Of a stretch of DNA of 64,000 bases, positions 25,629-34,294 are shown one piece after another. Numbering within the stretch: the first letter of the stretch is position 1; each line of letters opens with the position of its first letter. The notes under the pieces were generated by a model. That model searched no databases. It saw nothing but the letters and a program-made list of their open reading frames with translations, and was not told where the DNA came from. A program made the translations under genes and the position numbers. Source of the stretch: Mesoflavibacter sp. (GTDB taxonomy: Bacteria; Pseudomonadota; Alphaproteobacteria; UBA8366; Aestuariispiraceae); NCBI GenBank assembly GCA_017792345.1, contig CP051228.1, forward strand, positions 2,742,501 to 2,806,500, read 5' to 3'.

Positions 25629-26939
25629 ATGGAATGGTCGACACAACTCGGACTGGGTTTCGCGATTCTGCTGGCGCTGTTCCTGTCGGGATTGCCTGTC
25701 TTTGCGTCCTTCTTTCTGATCAATGCGATCGGCACATTGGTCGTGATCGGGCCGGCGGGGTTCGGCATGTTCGCCAACAGCGTCTTCGATACCGCGACGA
25801 CAAAGCCGCTCCTGACGATCCCATTCTTCATCCTGCTGGGCGAAATTCTGTTTCGGTCCGGTACGATGGAGGTGTTGTTCGATTCCGTCGACAAGCTTGT
25901 CGGACGGGTTCGTGGCCGTCAGTACATTCTCGTCATTTCACTGTCCGTCATCCTGGGCGCCTTGTCCGGCGCGGGCATGGCGGTTGCCGCAATGTTGGGC
26001 CGGTCGGTCCTGCCCGGAATGGTGAAACGCGGCTACAACAAGACCTTGTCGGCGGGCGTGATTCTGGGTGGCTGCGGCCTGGCACCGATCATTCCGCCCA
26101 GCATCCTGGTCATCATCATCGGTACCTTGTCCGACACGTCGATCGCAAAACTGCTGATCGCGGGCATCCTGCCGGGCCTGATGCTGGCGGGTCTGTTCAT
26201 CGTCTATGTCCAGTACAGAATCAGGACCCATGCTGCCGATGCTCCGGCGGATGTATCCGATGAACATCAGAACGTGACGCCAAAGGACCTCGCGATGGCG
26301 ATCGTTCGGATGCTGCCCTTCACCGTCATCATTTTCTCGGTAATGGGCCTGATCCTGCTTGGCATTGCCACGCCGACGGAAGCCGCTGCGACCGGGGTTG
26401 CCGGCGCGATGGTCGCGGCGGCCGTCAATCGACGTCTGACCGTGCGCATGCTGGCCGACGCATCGCTGGGGGCGGCGAAGATTTCGGCAATGATCCTGGT
26501 CATCATGGTCAGTTCCAAGATGTTCACACAGCTGTTGAGTTTCACCGGTGCGACCAGCGGCATCATCAACGCCGTGTCCAGCGCCGGGCTGGATCCGTCG
26601 CTGATGTTCCTGCTGATGATGCTGGTTCCGTTCGTGCTGTGCATGTTCATCGATCAGATCGCCTTGATGCTGGTGGTCATTCCGATCTTTGCGCCGCTTC
26701 TGGGTTCGTTGGGTTTCGACCCGGTTTGGTTCTGGACCATCTTCCTGCTGAACATCACGGTCGGCGGCATCTCGCCCCCGTTCGGCTATGCCCTGTTCGC
26801 CCTTCGAGGGGCGACAGACCTGATGACCACCGGAGAGGTCTTCAAGGCAGCCTGGCCGTTTGTCGGCATCTTCCTGGCGGCGATCGTCATTCTGTATTTC
26901 GTGCCGCAGATCGCGACGCTGCTGCCGGCGCTTCTGTAA
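25629..26939 (+). CDS. dctM: TRAP transporter large permease (DctM)
   Basis: The protein has 436 residues and about twelve membrane helices. Landmarks are FFILLGEILFRSGTMEVLFD near the N-terminus, GALSGAGMAVAAMLGRSVLP and GCGLAPIIPPSILVIIIGT. The ATG at 25629 is coupled to the end of dctQ; an upstream extension of the open frame lies wholly within dctQ. It provides the transport path for ligands from the two tandem receptors. The gene order P-P-Q-M is compact and complete, in contrast to the dispersed system in the first 15 kb. Confidence 0.93.
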   Translation: MEWSTQLGLGFAILLALFLSGLPVFASFFLINAIGTLVVIGPAGFGMFANSVFDTATTKPLLTIPFFILLGEILFRSGTMEVLFDSVDKLVGRVRGRQYILVISLSVILGALSGAGMAVAAMLGRSVLPGMVKRGYNKTLSAGVILGGCGLAPIIPPSILVIIIGTLSDTSIAKLLIAGILPGLMLAGLFIVYVQYRIRTHAADAPADVSDEHQNVTPKDLAMAIVRMLPFTVIIFSVMGLILLGIATPTEAAATGVAGAMVAAAVNRRLTVRMLADASLGAAKISAMILVIMVSSKMFTQLLSFTGATSGIINAVSSAGLDPSLMFLLMMLVPFVLCMFIDQIALMLVVIPIFAPLLGSLGFDPVWFWTIFLLNITVGGISPPFGYALFALRGATDLMTTGEVFKAAWPFVGIFLAAIVILYFVPQIATLLPALL

Positions 26940-26974
26940 CCACCTCCATCCTCCAGACCGGAAGGACGACTGTC

Positions 26975-27532
26975 ATGACCGACACTTTTCCACGGCTCGA
27001 CTTCGATGCCTCAGACCCTCAGGTGCAGGCGCTGCTGAAGCCGGTTGTCGAAAGATTGGGATATTACGGCGACTTCTTTCAGGTGGTCGGTCATTTGCCC
27101 GACGCTCTTGTGGCCTTCATGGATTATACCGGCACCGTAAAATCGCCGCTGACCATGCGTCAGAACGAGGTGCTGGCACTCAGTACCTGCACGGCAGCCG
27201 GTGGCGATTACGAACGCATCCAGCACGAACGTCTGGCGCTCAAGAGTGGCCTGGACAAGGACTGGATCGGGGAACTGACCGGGCATGCGTCTCCCAAGCC
27301 TTCGACGCTTAGTGAAGAAGACGCGGCCCTTCGTGATTTGGCCGTCGCGGTCGTAAGCCGGGACGGTCGTGCGGTCGGGACCGAGATCGATATCGTGAAC
27401 CTCCTGCTGGGGCCGGAAAAGACAGTCGCGGTGATCCTGCAGATCACCCGCTTCCAGATGATTTCCACCTTGAACAAGATGTTCGCCATGACCCTGCCCG
27501 TGGCGTCCATTTTCGATCAGGCGGAAGGTTGA
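26975..27532 (+). CDS. Carboxymuconolactone decarboxylase/AhpD-like protein
   Basis: This 185-residue helical protein carries the CMD-domain stretch KSPLTMRQNEVLALSTCTAAGG followed by DYERIQHERLALKSGL, which corresponds to the usual glutamate and histidine core. Only one of the two cysteines of a CxxC AhpD site is present, so a peroxidase role is less likely. CMD proteins decarboxylate gamma-carboxymuconolactone in protocatechuate breakdown, but many relatives have no assigned role. It begins 35 bp after dctM with GGAAGGA upstream. A step in the same catabolic pathway is inferred. Confidence 0.8.
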   Translation: MTDTFPRLDFDASDPQVQALLKPVVERLGYYGDFFQVVGHLPDALVAFMDYTGTVKSPLTMRQNEVLALSTCTAAGGDYERIQHERLALKSGLDKDWIGELTGHASPKPSTLSEEDAALRDLAVAVVSRDGRAVGTEIDIVNLLLGPEKTVAVILQITRFQMISTLNKMFAMTLPVASIFDQAEG

Positions 27533-27539
27533 TCCGGCC

Positions 27540-28286
27540 ATGACGGGTGTGTTGATCGTCACCGGCGGCAGTCGCGGTATCGGTCGTGCGGTCTCGCTAA
27601 GGGCGGCGGCGCTGGGGTATCGGGTCGCCGTCAACTATCGGGGGGATGAGGGTGCAGCCGGCGAAACCGTCGACGCCATTCGGGCTGCCGGAGGAACGGC
27701 GGAGGCGATGCGCGGCGACATGTCGATGGAAGACGACATATCGGCCCTGTTCAATGAGGTGGACAGGAGTCTTGGCCCGGTCACGGCATTGGTGAACAAC
27801 GCCGGTATCACCGGCGGCGATGCCCGCATCGATACGGTAACCCGGGACCAGGTTACGCAGACCATGGCGGTCAACGTCGTGGGCCCTTTCCTATGTTGCC
27901 GCGAGGCGGTTCGGCGCATGTCGACCGCGCATGGCGGGAAGGGCGGCACAATTGTGAACATGTCTTCCGGGGCGGCTCGTTTGGGATCCCCGGGGATGCG
28001 GATTCATTATGCCGCCAGCAAAGGGGCGCTGGATACGCTGACCATCGGCCTGTCGAAGGAAGTCGCGGCCGAAGGTATCAGGGTCAACAGTGTCCGGGCC
28101 GGCATTACCGATACCGAAATTCACGGCTTCGCGGACAATCCGCAGAAGCTTGCCGCCCTGTCGCGCATCCCGCCCATGGGGCGGGTCGCGACCGTCGATG
28201 AAATTGCCGCCAGCGTGATCTGGCTTCTATCCGACGAGGCCTCCTACGTCACCGGCGCACTGCTGGATGTCGGCGGCGGTCTCTAA
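27540..28286 (+). CDS. Short-chain dehydrogenase/reductase (SDR)
   Basis: This 248-residue classical SDR has the cofactor motif TGGSRGIG (residues 8-15), NNAG (about 88-91), a catalytic serine in VNMSSGAA and the YAASK tyrosine-lysine pair. The C-terminus SYVTGALLDVGGGL is typical. It oxidises or reduces a hydroxyl or carbonyl group with NAD(P). In aromatic pathways SDRs often re-aromatise a cis-dihydrodiol formed by a Rieske dioxygenase, which would fit here, but the substrate is not evident from sequence. It starts 7 bp after the CMD gene. Confidence 0.92.
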   Translation: MTGVLIVTGGSRGIGRAVSLRAAALGYRVAVNYRGDEGAAGETVDAIRAAGGTAEAMRGDMSMEDDISALFNEVDRSLGPVTALVNNAGITGGDARIDTVTRDQVTQTMAVNVVGPFLCCREAVRRMSTAHGGKGGTIVNMSSGAARLGSPGMRIHYAASKGALDTLTIGLSKEVAAEGIRVNSVRAGITDTEIHGFADNPQKLAALSRIPPMGRVATVDEIAASVIWLLSDEASYVTGALLDVGGGL

Positions 28287-28306
28287 TCACGAAAGGAAGG
28301 AATGAC

Positions 28307-29218
28307 GTGATACAGCTCGACAAGACGGCGCTGCGCGGCTCGATCCCGCCGCTGATAACACCTTTCAAGAACGGCACGGTCGATTACGACGCCTATGCCG
28401 ATCTGGTGAACTTTCAGTTCGAACAGGGCGGCCATGGAATCCTGGTGAATGGCACGACGTCCGAACCGTCCTCCCTTACGGTGGAGGAACGCAATCGTCT
28501 GGTCGATGTCGCCGTGGAAGCGGCCGCGGGACGGGGCCATGTCGTTGCAGCCACAGGCTCGCAATCCTATGCGGAGACCGAGGCTTTGACCCTGCATGCG
28601 GCGAAGAAGTCTGGCGTCGATGCCCTGTTGATCGTGACCCCGTATTATTCGCGTCCGCCACAGCGCGGCATTGTCGAATATTACAAGGCGCTTGCGGCGC
28701 AGCACGACAAACCGTGGATGATCTATCACATTCCGGGCCGTGCCGCCGTCGACGTAAAGCGCGAGACCGTCCGTCAGATCGCGGAAGCCAGCCCGACCTT
28801 TGTCGGCATGAAACATGCGTCGACCGATCTAGCCTTCGTGTCGGACCTCTTGCAGGATCATGGTGAGGATTTCCGTATCTTCGTCGGATTGGAGGACCTG
28901 TCCTTCCCGATGATGGCGGTCGGCGCCTGCGGCTTGATGAACGCCGTCGGCAACATTCAACCCGGGCCGCTTGCGGCAATGTGCCAGGCAGTTTGGGACG
29001 GGGATCTGTTCCGCGGCCGGGAACTGCATCGTCAGCTTTTTGAAATCAACAAGGCGGTCTTCTTCGATATCAATCCGATTCCGATGAAGTACATGATGAA
29101 GCGGCTGGGGATCTTGCCGCGCAACGAACACCGGCTGCCGCTGGTCCCGGCGGACGAGGCGTTGGAACGTCGCCTGGATGACGTGCTGGCCCGGACCGGC
29201 TTTCTGAAAGCGGCGTAA
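28307..29218 (+). CDS. DapA-family (dihydrodipicolinate synthase-like) lyase/aldolase
   Basis: This TIM-barrel enzyme has 303 residues. NGTTSEPSSLT holds the paired threonines, YHIPGRAAVDV the catalytic tyrosine and the carboxylate-binding arginine, and FVGMKHAS the Schiff-base lysine. All residues for pyruvate-dependent class I aldol chemistry are present. The context is catabolic, so it is probably not lysine synthesis. It is more likely a hydratase-aldolase or a 2-oxoacid aldolase releasing pyruvate, as NahE does. The start is GTG at 28307, after GGAAGGAA. Confidence 0.87.
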   Translation: MIQLDKTALRGSIPPLITPFKNGTVDYDAYADLVNFQFEQGGHGILVNGTTSEPSSLTVEERNRLVDVAVEAAAGRGHVVAATGSQSYAETEALTLHAAKKSGVDALLIVTPYYSRPPQRGIVEYYKALAAQHDKPWMIYHIPGRAAVDVKRETVRQIAEASPTFVGMKHASTDLAFVSDLLQDHGEDFRIFVGLEDLSFPMMAVGACGLMNAVGNIQPGPLAAMCQAVWDGDLFRGRELHRQLFEINKAVFFDINPIPMKYMMKRLGILPRNEHRLPLVPADEALERRLDDVLARTGFLKAA

Positions 29219-29234
29219 GGAAGGAGTGGCATTT

Positions 29235-29552
29235 ATGTCCGATTGGAGAGAGGTCGCGCCGGCCGACACGGTTGATGAAGACGAGGGGATCGGCGTCGAA
29301 GTCGACGGCAAGAACATCGGCATCTTCCTGTATGAGGGGAAGTTCTATGGCTGCGAAAATGTCTGCCCCCATGGAGCGGCCTTCCTGAGCGATGGATTTC
29401 AGGAGGGCTGCGAGATCGAATGCCCGCTGCATCAGGGGCGGTTCGATTTCATCACCGGCGAACCGAAAGGTCCGCCGGTCGACACGCCGATCCGCACCTA
29501 TCCGGTGAAGGAAGAGGGCGGGAAGTTGTTCGTCGACATCGGCGCGGAATGA
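29235..29552 (+). CDS. Rieske [2Fe-2S] ferredoxin
   Basis: This small protein of 105 residues has the two Rieske ligand pairs, C-x-H in ENVCPHGAA and C-x2-H in CPLHQGRFD. It resembles NagAb/BphF-type ferredoxins that pass electrons to the Rieske oxygenase alpha subunit encoded 6 kb upstream in the same operon. It ends with VDTPIRTYPVKEE, a common closing strand. I chose the ATG at 29235, eight bases after AAGGAG; a GTG at 29226 is possible. The partner reductase is not found in this window. Confidence 0.92.
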   Translation: MSDWREVAPADTVDEDEGIGVEVDGKNIGIFLYEGKFYGCENVCPHGAAFLSDGFQEGCEIECPLHQGRFDFITGEPKGPPVDTPIRTYPVKEEGGKLFVDIGAE

Positions 29553-29556
29553 CGGT

Positions 29557-30543
29557 GTGCGATATATAACCAGCCAGAACGTCCTTTCGCTCCGCGACAT
29601 CGGCGGCGCGGGCATGGCGGCCCATATCGCGGCGGTCGAGGCCGCCTACCGGGAGGTCGGCAACGGCACGGCCCGCGTCCTCAATCGGCAAAGCCTGGTG
29701 GAGGATTTGAGCCCGGAGGTCTTGCGGCCCAGATCCTTCAAGATCATGGGCGCCATGCTCCTCAACGCGGGCTATGTCGGCACGGTCGCTTACCCCGCAG
29801 GCTATGGCAGACCGCTCGATTTCCGGATCGTTCTCAGTTCGGCGGAAAGCGGCGAACCCTTGGCGATCGTCGAGGGTGAGGCCATCACACAATGGGCCAC
29901 AGCCTCCGTGACGGCGGTCGCGACGCGGGCCCTGTCCCGCCCGGATTCAAAAGTTCTGGGTATGATTGGTACGGGCCGCTTCGCCTTCGACCAGCCCAAG
30001 GCAATCGCGTCCGTGCGTCCGATCGAGGAGGTGCGCTGCTACAGCCGCGACCCGGCCAAGAGAGCCGATTTCGTATCGCGTCTTTCGGACCAATTGCCCG
30101 ATATCCGCGTTCTGGCCGTTGAACGCCCTGAGCAAGCGGCCGATGGTGCGGATATCCTGACGACGGTGACGACGGCGAACCATCCCGTCATTTCAAGCGA
30201 AAGCCTGTCGGACGGAATGCATGTCAATGCCATCGGCATGCACTATCCCGGCACCCGCGAGATCGATAGTGACACCATGCGGCGGTCCCGATTCTTCGTG
30301 GATGATGTCGCCCAGACCTTCGAGGAGAAAGGGGAGTTCCTGATCCCGCTGAACGAGGGCATCGTGGACAAGGGACATATTGTCAGCGATCTCGGCACGC
30401 TGGTGGCGGACAGGAGCGGTTGGCATCGGAAGGAGTCCGATTTGACCCTCTTCGGCTCGGGAGGAACGGCCGTGGAATATATCGGAGTCGCCGCGTGCCT
30501 TTACTCGGCGGCTGAAGCTGCGGGGATCGGAGTCGCGATCTAA
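29557..30543 (+). CDS. Ornithine cyclodeaminase/mu-crystallin family protein (second copy, active-site variant)
   Basis: The protein is 328 residues with the OCD fold and a Rossmann motif MIGTGRFAFDQPKA. When aligned by eye with the first copy at 18824, the family lysine position reads YVGTVAYP and the arginine position reads TQWATASV, so both conserved residues are replaced. The aspartate loop reads IGMHYPGTREID. It therefore cannot use standard OCD chemistry. It may be an NAD(P)-dependent reductase or dehydrogenase of another substrate, or a binding protein. The start is GTG at 29557, four bases after the ferredoxin stop. It is the last gene of the operon. Confidence 0.85.
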   Translation: MRYITSQNVLSLRDIGGAGMAAHIAAVEAAYREVGNGTARVLNRQSLVEDLSPEVLRPRSFKIMGAMLLNAGYVGTVAYPAGYGRPLDFRIVLSSAESGEPLAIVEGEAITQWATASVTAVATRALSRPDSKVLGMIGTGRFAFDQPKAIASVRPIEEVRCYSRDPAKRADFVSRLSDQLPDIRVLAVERPEQAADGADILTTVTTANHPVISSESLSDGMHVNAIGMHYPGTREIDSDTMRRSRFFVDDVAQTFEEKGEFLIPLNEGIVDKGHIVSDLGTLVADRSGWHRKESDLTLFGSGGTAVEYIGVAACLYSAAEAAGIGVAI

Positions 30544-30653
30544 CCCGCCTCGGCCGACCCTATATACGGACTGTGATCTTCTCCCCAATCTGGCAGGAGC
30601 TCAGGGGAGCGGGTCACTTTGTATACTCTTCACACTGACTGCCCTTTTTAAGG

Positions 30654-32225
30654 TCAACCGATGAATTGATATGTCCAGGTTTCCGAGATGGGTTCGTCGC
30701 CGACATGGAGATAGGCCCGCATTTCGACGGGATCCTGTCCCTCCGGATCGAGGTCGAACTGGGCGCGCCAGCGGTCCGTGCCGGGGATCTTTTCGGTGAA
30801 GACGTAGGACACGGCCCCGCGCGACGTTGAGATCGCGACCTTCACCGGATCGTCGGGTGACAAGTCAGCCAATGGGCCGCCCGCGAATTCGATCACGAAT
30901 TTTTTGACACCTTCCGGCCTCTGAGTCCCGGGTTCGCCGCCGCGTCCCATTCGAGTCGCAACGCACCGGGCCAGCCTGTCCGGCCATCCGGGCTGATCCG
31001 CCGTCCAGTGCATGCGGTAGCCGAAGCGCAGTTCGCTGCCCTTGCCGACCCTCTCCTGCGGCACCCAGAAGGCGACGATATTGTCATGGATTTCGTCATC
31101 GGTCGGGATTTCGACGAGCTGTACCGAGCCCTTGCCCCAGTCATCGTGCGGTTCGATCCACAGGCTTGGCCGCCTTTCGTAATGCACGCCGTCCAGGAAG
31201 TTTTCGAAGTTCCGATCGCGCTGCATCAGACCGAACCCCTTGATGTCGGAATCGAGGAAGCTGGAAACGATGGTCCGGGACGGGTTGTTGAGGGGGCGCC
31301 AGAGACGCTCGCCGTTACCGGTGAACAGGGCGAGTCCGTCGGAATCATGCACCTCCGGCCGCCAATCGTTCAATGCTGCATCGCCGTATTCGGCATACCA
31401 GAACATGGAGGTCAGCGGGGCGATGCCAAGTCGCTTCACCGGCTTGCGGAAATACAGGCGTTGGTCGACATCGACCGTCACGGCATCGTTGCGGGTCAGA
31501 TGAAATCGAAATGCGCCCGTCAGGCTGGGGCCGTCCAGCAATGCATAGACCGTAACGGTACCGCCGTCGTTTGGTTCGAGGTAGAACTCCGTGAAGGCAG
31601 GAAACTCCTCCGGCCCGTCGACCGCCGTGTCGATCGCAATGCCACGCGCCGACAGCCCGTACTGTCCCAACTCTCCGATGGCCCGGAAGTAGGACGCGCC
31701 CAGGAAGGCGATCCAGTCCTGGGTCTTCCAATCGTCCCGGCTTCGGTCTTCGTGCAGCCGGAACCCGGCGAATCCCGCATCGTCCGGCATGGACTGGGCC
31801 GGACTGTCCTGCGGCATTTCGAAATAGTCCTTCCGGTACAACAGCTCGGCGGCCATGCCGTCGGAAACGGCGAACATTTTGACTGGGCGTTGAAAATACA
31901 TGCCGAGATGAAAGAAGGTCGCCGGAAACTGTCCCAGCCCGTCGGCGAATAGGGCCTTTTCCGACGGATACCGGATTTTGCCGTGGTGCTCGTAACTGAG
32001 GCTTTCGGTAATGTCCGGCGCAGGTTTCGGGGGTGGGGCGAAGGGCTGTCCCGCGAGGCGGGCGGCGCGGCCGATCAATTGATCGAACACGAAAGGACGC
32101 GCCTCCTCGAAGGCCAGACCACCGTTCGACACTGCACCTTGTGCAGCGGCGGGAACGAGGCCCGGCGCCAGACCGCAGGCGGCCATGGTTTCCAGAAACC
32201 GTCTGCGGGAAAAGCCACTAGTCAT
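30654..32225 (-). CDS. opgD: Periplasmic glucan biosynthesis protein, OpgG/OpgD (MdoG) family
   Basis: The protein is about 523 residues. The N-terminus MTSGFSRRRFLETMAACGLAPG holds a twin-arginine export signal (SRRRFLE), as OpgD does in Escherichia coli. The mature part starts near GLAFEEARPFVFDQLIGRA, a typical MdoG-domain opening. Later landmarks include YFRAIGELGQYGLSARGIAID and the C-terminal immunoglobulin-like domain. OpgG/OpgD shape the backbone or branching of osmoregulated periplasmic glucans made by OpgH. OpgH is encoded 30 kb away at 61865. I prefer the ATG at 32225; an upstream ATG at 32282 would bury the signal. Confidence 0.9.
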   Translation of the reverse strand: MTSGFSRRRFLETMAACGLAPGLVPAAAQGAVSNGGLAFEEARPFVFDQLIGRAARLAGQPFAPPPKPAPDITESLSYEHHGKIRYPSEKALFADGLGQFPATFFHLGMYFQRPVKMFAVSDGMAAELLYRKDYFEMPQDSPAQSMPDDAGFAGFRLHEDRSRDDWKTQDWIAFLGASYFRAIGELGQYGLSARGIAIDTAVDGPEEFPAFTEFYLEPNDGGTVTVYALLDGPSLTGAFRFHLTRNDAVTVDVDQRLYFRKPVKRLGIAPLTSMFWYAEYGDAALNDWRPEVHDSDGLALFTGNGERLWRPLNNPSRTIVSSFLDSDIKGFGLMQRDRNFENFLDGVHYERRPSLWIEPHDDWGKGSVQLVEIPTDDEIHDNIVAFWVPQERVGKGSELRFGYRMHWTADQPGWPDRLARCVATRMGRGGEPGTQRPEGVKKFVIEFAGGPLADLSPDDPVKVAISTSRGAVSYVFTEKIPGTDRWRAQFDLDPEGQDPVEMRAYLHVGDEPISETWTYQFIG

Positions 32226-32338
32226 GTCTACAGGAATCCCCCGTTCTTGGTCGGACAGTCGATCAGCCCCGATGCCCGCCACTGGGGCGGGCGGAAAGCG
32301 TCGGCAGGGCGGTTTGGGGTCGCCGAAGCGCGACGGCC

Positions 32339-32695
32339 TTACTGGCCGTCCTGGCGCATCTCGATGATCTTCTCGGTCACGCGCTCGCGCAGTTCCGTGT
32401 CGGTTTCGAGCTGACGCGTTATCGAATTGTACTCGTCCACCGTCAGGTCCTCGGATTCGACGGCTTCCGTAATATGATTGCCGTAGAAGCTGCGGAGCTT
32501 CTCGATCTCCGCATCCGATTGGGCTTCGTCGGCCTTGGACTTGTACTCGCGCACGATGTCCTGAACGTTCATATAGGCGACGACATAGCTTTGAACCTTG
32601 TCATCGGTGACGGCCTGGCCTTGCTGAGCAAATGCTGCACCGGCGGTCAGAAACATCGCGGTCACGACGGTGGCGGCGGCGGTTCGTAGTTTCAT
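32339..32695 (-). CDS. Secreted DUF4168-like protein
   Basis: This small protein of 118 residues has a Sec signal peptide ending near AGAAFAQQ. The mature helical part reads KVQSYVVAYMNVQDIVREYKS and ESEDLTVDEYNSITRQLE, which resembles the DUF4168 family of unknown function. It should be periplasmic. AAGGAG stands eight bases before the ATG, so the start is firm. It lies between the sensor kinase and opgD (gaps of 104 and 113 bp) and may be co-regulated with them. The domain call is from pattern recognition. Confidence 0.8.
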   Translation of the reverse strand: MKLRTAAATVVTAMFLTAGAAFAQQGQAVTDDKVQSYVVAYMNVQDIVREYKSKADEAQSDAEIEKLRSFYGNHITEAVESEDLTVDEYNSITRQLETDTELRERVTEKIIEMRQDGQ

Positions 32696-32799
32696 GATAT
32701 CGCTCCTTATCGCGTATGGTCCGCATCGGCCTTCGACAAGCGTCGGCCGGGTGTCTGATATCAAGGAAGACTGAAAACGGCCGCGAAAGTTCCACTCGG

Positions 32800-34287
32800 T
32801 CAGCGTGCCAGGGGCAGTTTGATCTCAATCCGAAGGCCGCCATCCGGTGCATTGTCCGCGTGAACGAAGCCGTTCATCGCCGTCACATTGCGCCGCACGA
32901 TCCAAAGGCCGATGCCGAAATTCGTGCCGTTCGGCATGCCCGACCGCGTTGAGTAATACCGGTCGAACAGGTGAGACAGCACGTCGGGGTCGACACCGGG
33001 GCCCTGATCCGTAATCGCGATCGTCTGGTAGCCCGGCTGAGTTTCCTTGCATGCCACCAGAATGACGCCGCCCGTCGGCGAGAAGTCGAGGGCGTTGCTG
33101 ATCACGTTTTCCAGTGAGGTGATTAGCAGGTCCTCATTCGCCATGACATGAATCCCGGTCGGAATCACCGCATCGATCCGGATATCCCGCGCCGAGGCGA
33201 CAGGCCTATACTGTTCCAGAACGTCGGAGAGTATCCGATCGACATCCAGCGCGACCATGGGCTCGTCAATTGCGGCCGGCGTCGTTTCGTCCATCTGCCG
33301 GGCAGCGGAAATCAGACCATCCAGTTTCAGGATCGACTGCTCGATTCGCGACAGGCTGCGCGCCGCCGGACTGTCCTGGTCGACGACATAGTTCCGGAAA
33401 GGCTCGATCGATTGTGAAATCACAGCCAGCGGCGCCTTCAGGGCGTGGGCATTCTCCTCCGCTGCCTGACGGATCTGACTTTCGGACCGTCGTAGAGCGG
33501 AAACCAGCCGGTCGAAACGGCCGGCAACCTTGGACAATTCGGGGATCAGGTTCCGGTCCTGGAACGAGACGGCGGTATCGCGGCCGCGCAGGATATCCGC
33601 GATCGCGCCATCGAAACGGCGCAGATTGTTCCGAAGGGACAGAAAGACGGACAGGATGAGGCAGGCCATCGCCGCGTAGATGGCCGCCGCGATCTGGATT
33701 TCTTCGCGGCGCCAGTATTCGCTGTCTTCCGTGGTGCCCAAAATGGCCGCACGATCTGTCGAAGATATGACGACCCAGCAGCCGCTTGCGCTGCGTCGGG
33801 TACCGAAATAGGTCAGGATCTGCCGCGACCCGTCCGGCCGGTCCTGCCGCAGGGATAGTGGTCGCCGGCGGTCGCAGGCCTCGGACACGTCGTTCAGCAA
33901 TCCCGTACTGCGCAGCTCCTTTAACTCGGTATTGATCCGTGCCGGGTTGATCCGCGGGTGACGGGCGACAAACAGGAACGCGTCTCCATTGGATGTGTCG
34001 ACAGGTCTGAAAAAGACCGCGACCATGCTGTCCTCTGGCGTCAGTTCAGCCAGGCGGAACTGAAGGTTCTCCGCGACCTCGGGCGAAAACTGCTCGAGGT
34101 CGGGGAACAGGGAATTGGCGACAATCCGGCCCTCCTGCTGAACCGAGCGGAGCACCAGTTGGTTCTTCTGATTGTCCGCCTCTTCGAGCGGGATGTAGAC
34201 CAGGACGGGCACCGCGCCGAGCACGACGCAGATGATCGCAAGCTTGATCGAAAGCGAGCGGAATATTTTGCTGCCCGAGGCCTTCAT
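32800..34287 (-). CDS. Membrane sensor histidine kinase (ChvG/PhoQ-like)
   Basis: The kinase is about 495 residues. Two membrane helices, near residues 12-34 and 198-218, enclose a periplasmic sensor of about 165 residues. The phosphoacceptor is H281 in ENAHALKAPLAVIS, similar to the HSLKTP box of PhoQ. The N box NVISNALDFSP, G1 DQGPGVDP and G2 GIGLWIVRR form the ATP lid. The ATG at 34287 is 7 bp after the response regulator stop. It should phosphorylate the regulator at 34295-35062 in response to an envelope signal, and the adjacent exopolysaccharide and glucan genes are likely targets. Confidence 0.9.
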   Translation of the reverse strand: MKASGSKIFRSLSIKLAIICVVLGAVPVLVYIPLEEADNQKNQLVLRSVQQEGRIVANSLFPDLEQFSPEVAENLQFRLAELTPEDSMVAVFFRPVDTSNGDAFLFVARHPRINPARINTELKELRSTGLLNDVSEACDRRRPLSLRQDRPDGSRQILTYFGTRRSASGCWVVISSTDRAAILGTTEDSEYWRREEIQIAAAIYAAMACLILSVFLSLRNNLRRFDGAIADILRGRDTAVSFQDRNLIPELSKVAGRFDRLVSALRRSESQIRQAAEENAHALKAPLAVISQSIEPFRNYVVDQDSPAARSLSRIEQSILKLDGLISAARQMDETTPAAIDEPMVALDVDRILSDVLEQYRPVASARDIRIDAVIPTGIHVMANEDLLITSLENVISNALDFSPTGGVILVACKETQPGYQTIAITDQGPGVDPDVLSHLFDRYYSTRSGMPNGTNFGIGLWIVRRNVTAMNGFVHADNAPDGGLRIEIKLPLAR

Positions 34288-34294
34288 CCGGCAC

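Noticed and set aside
28307-29218. Assignment of the DapA-family gene to lysine biosynthesis
   Set aside because: It is deep inside a catabolic operon with a TRAP importer and a Rieske oxygenase, and the GTTG-type loop reads GTTSEP, so a catabolic lyase is more likely.
30581-30609. CTCCCC/GGGGAG hairpin after the catabolic operon
   Set aside because: Six pairs around a 17-base loop with no T-tract is too weak to call a terminator, though a terminator is expected in this gap.
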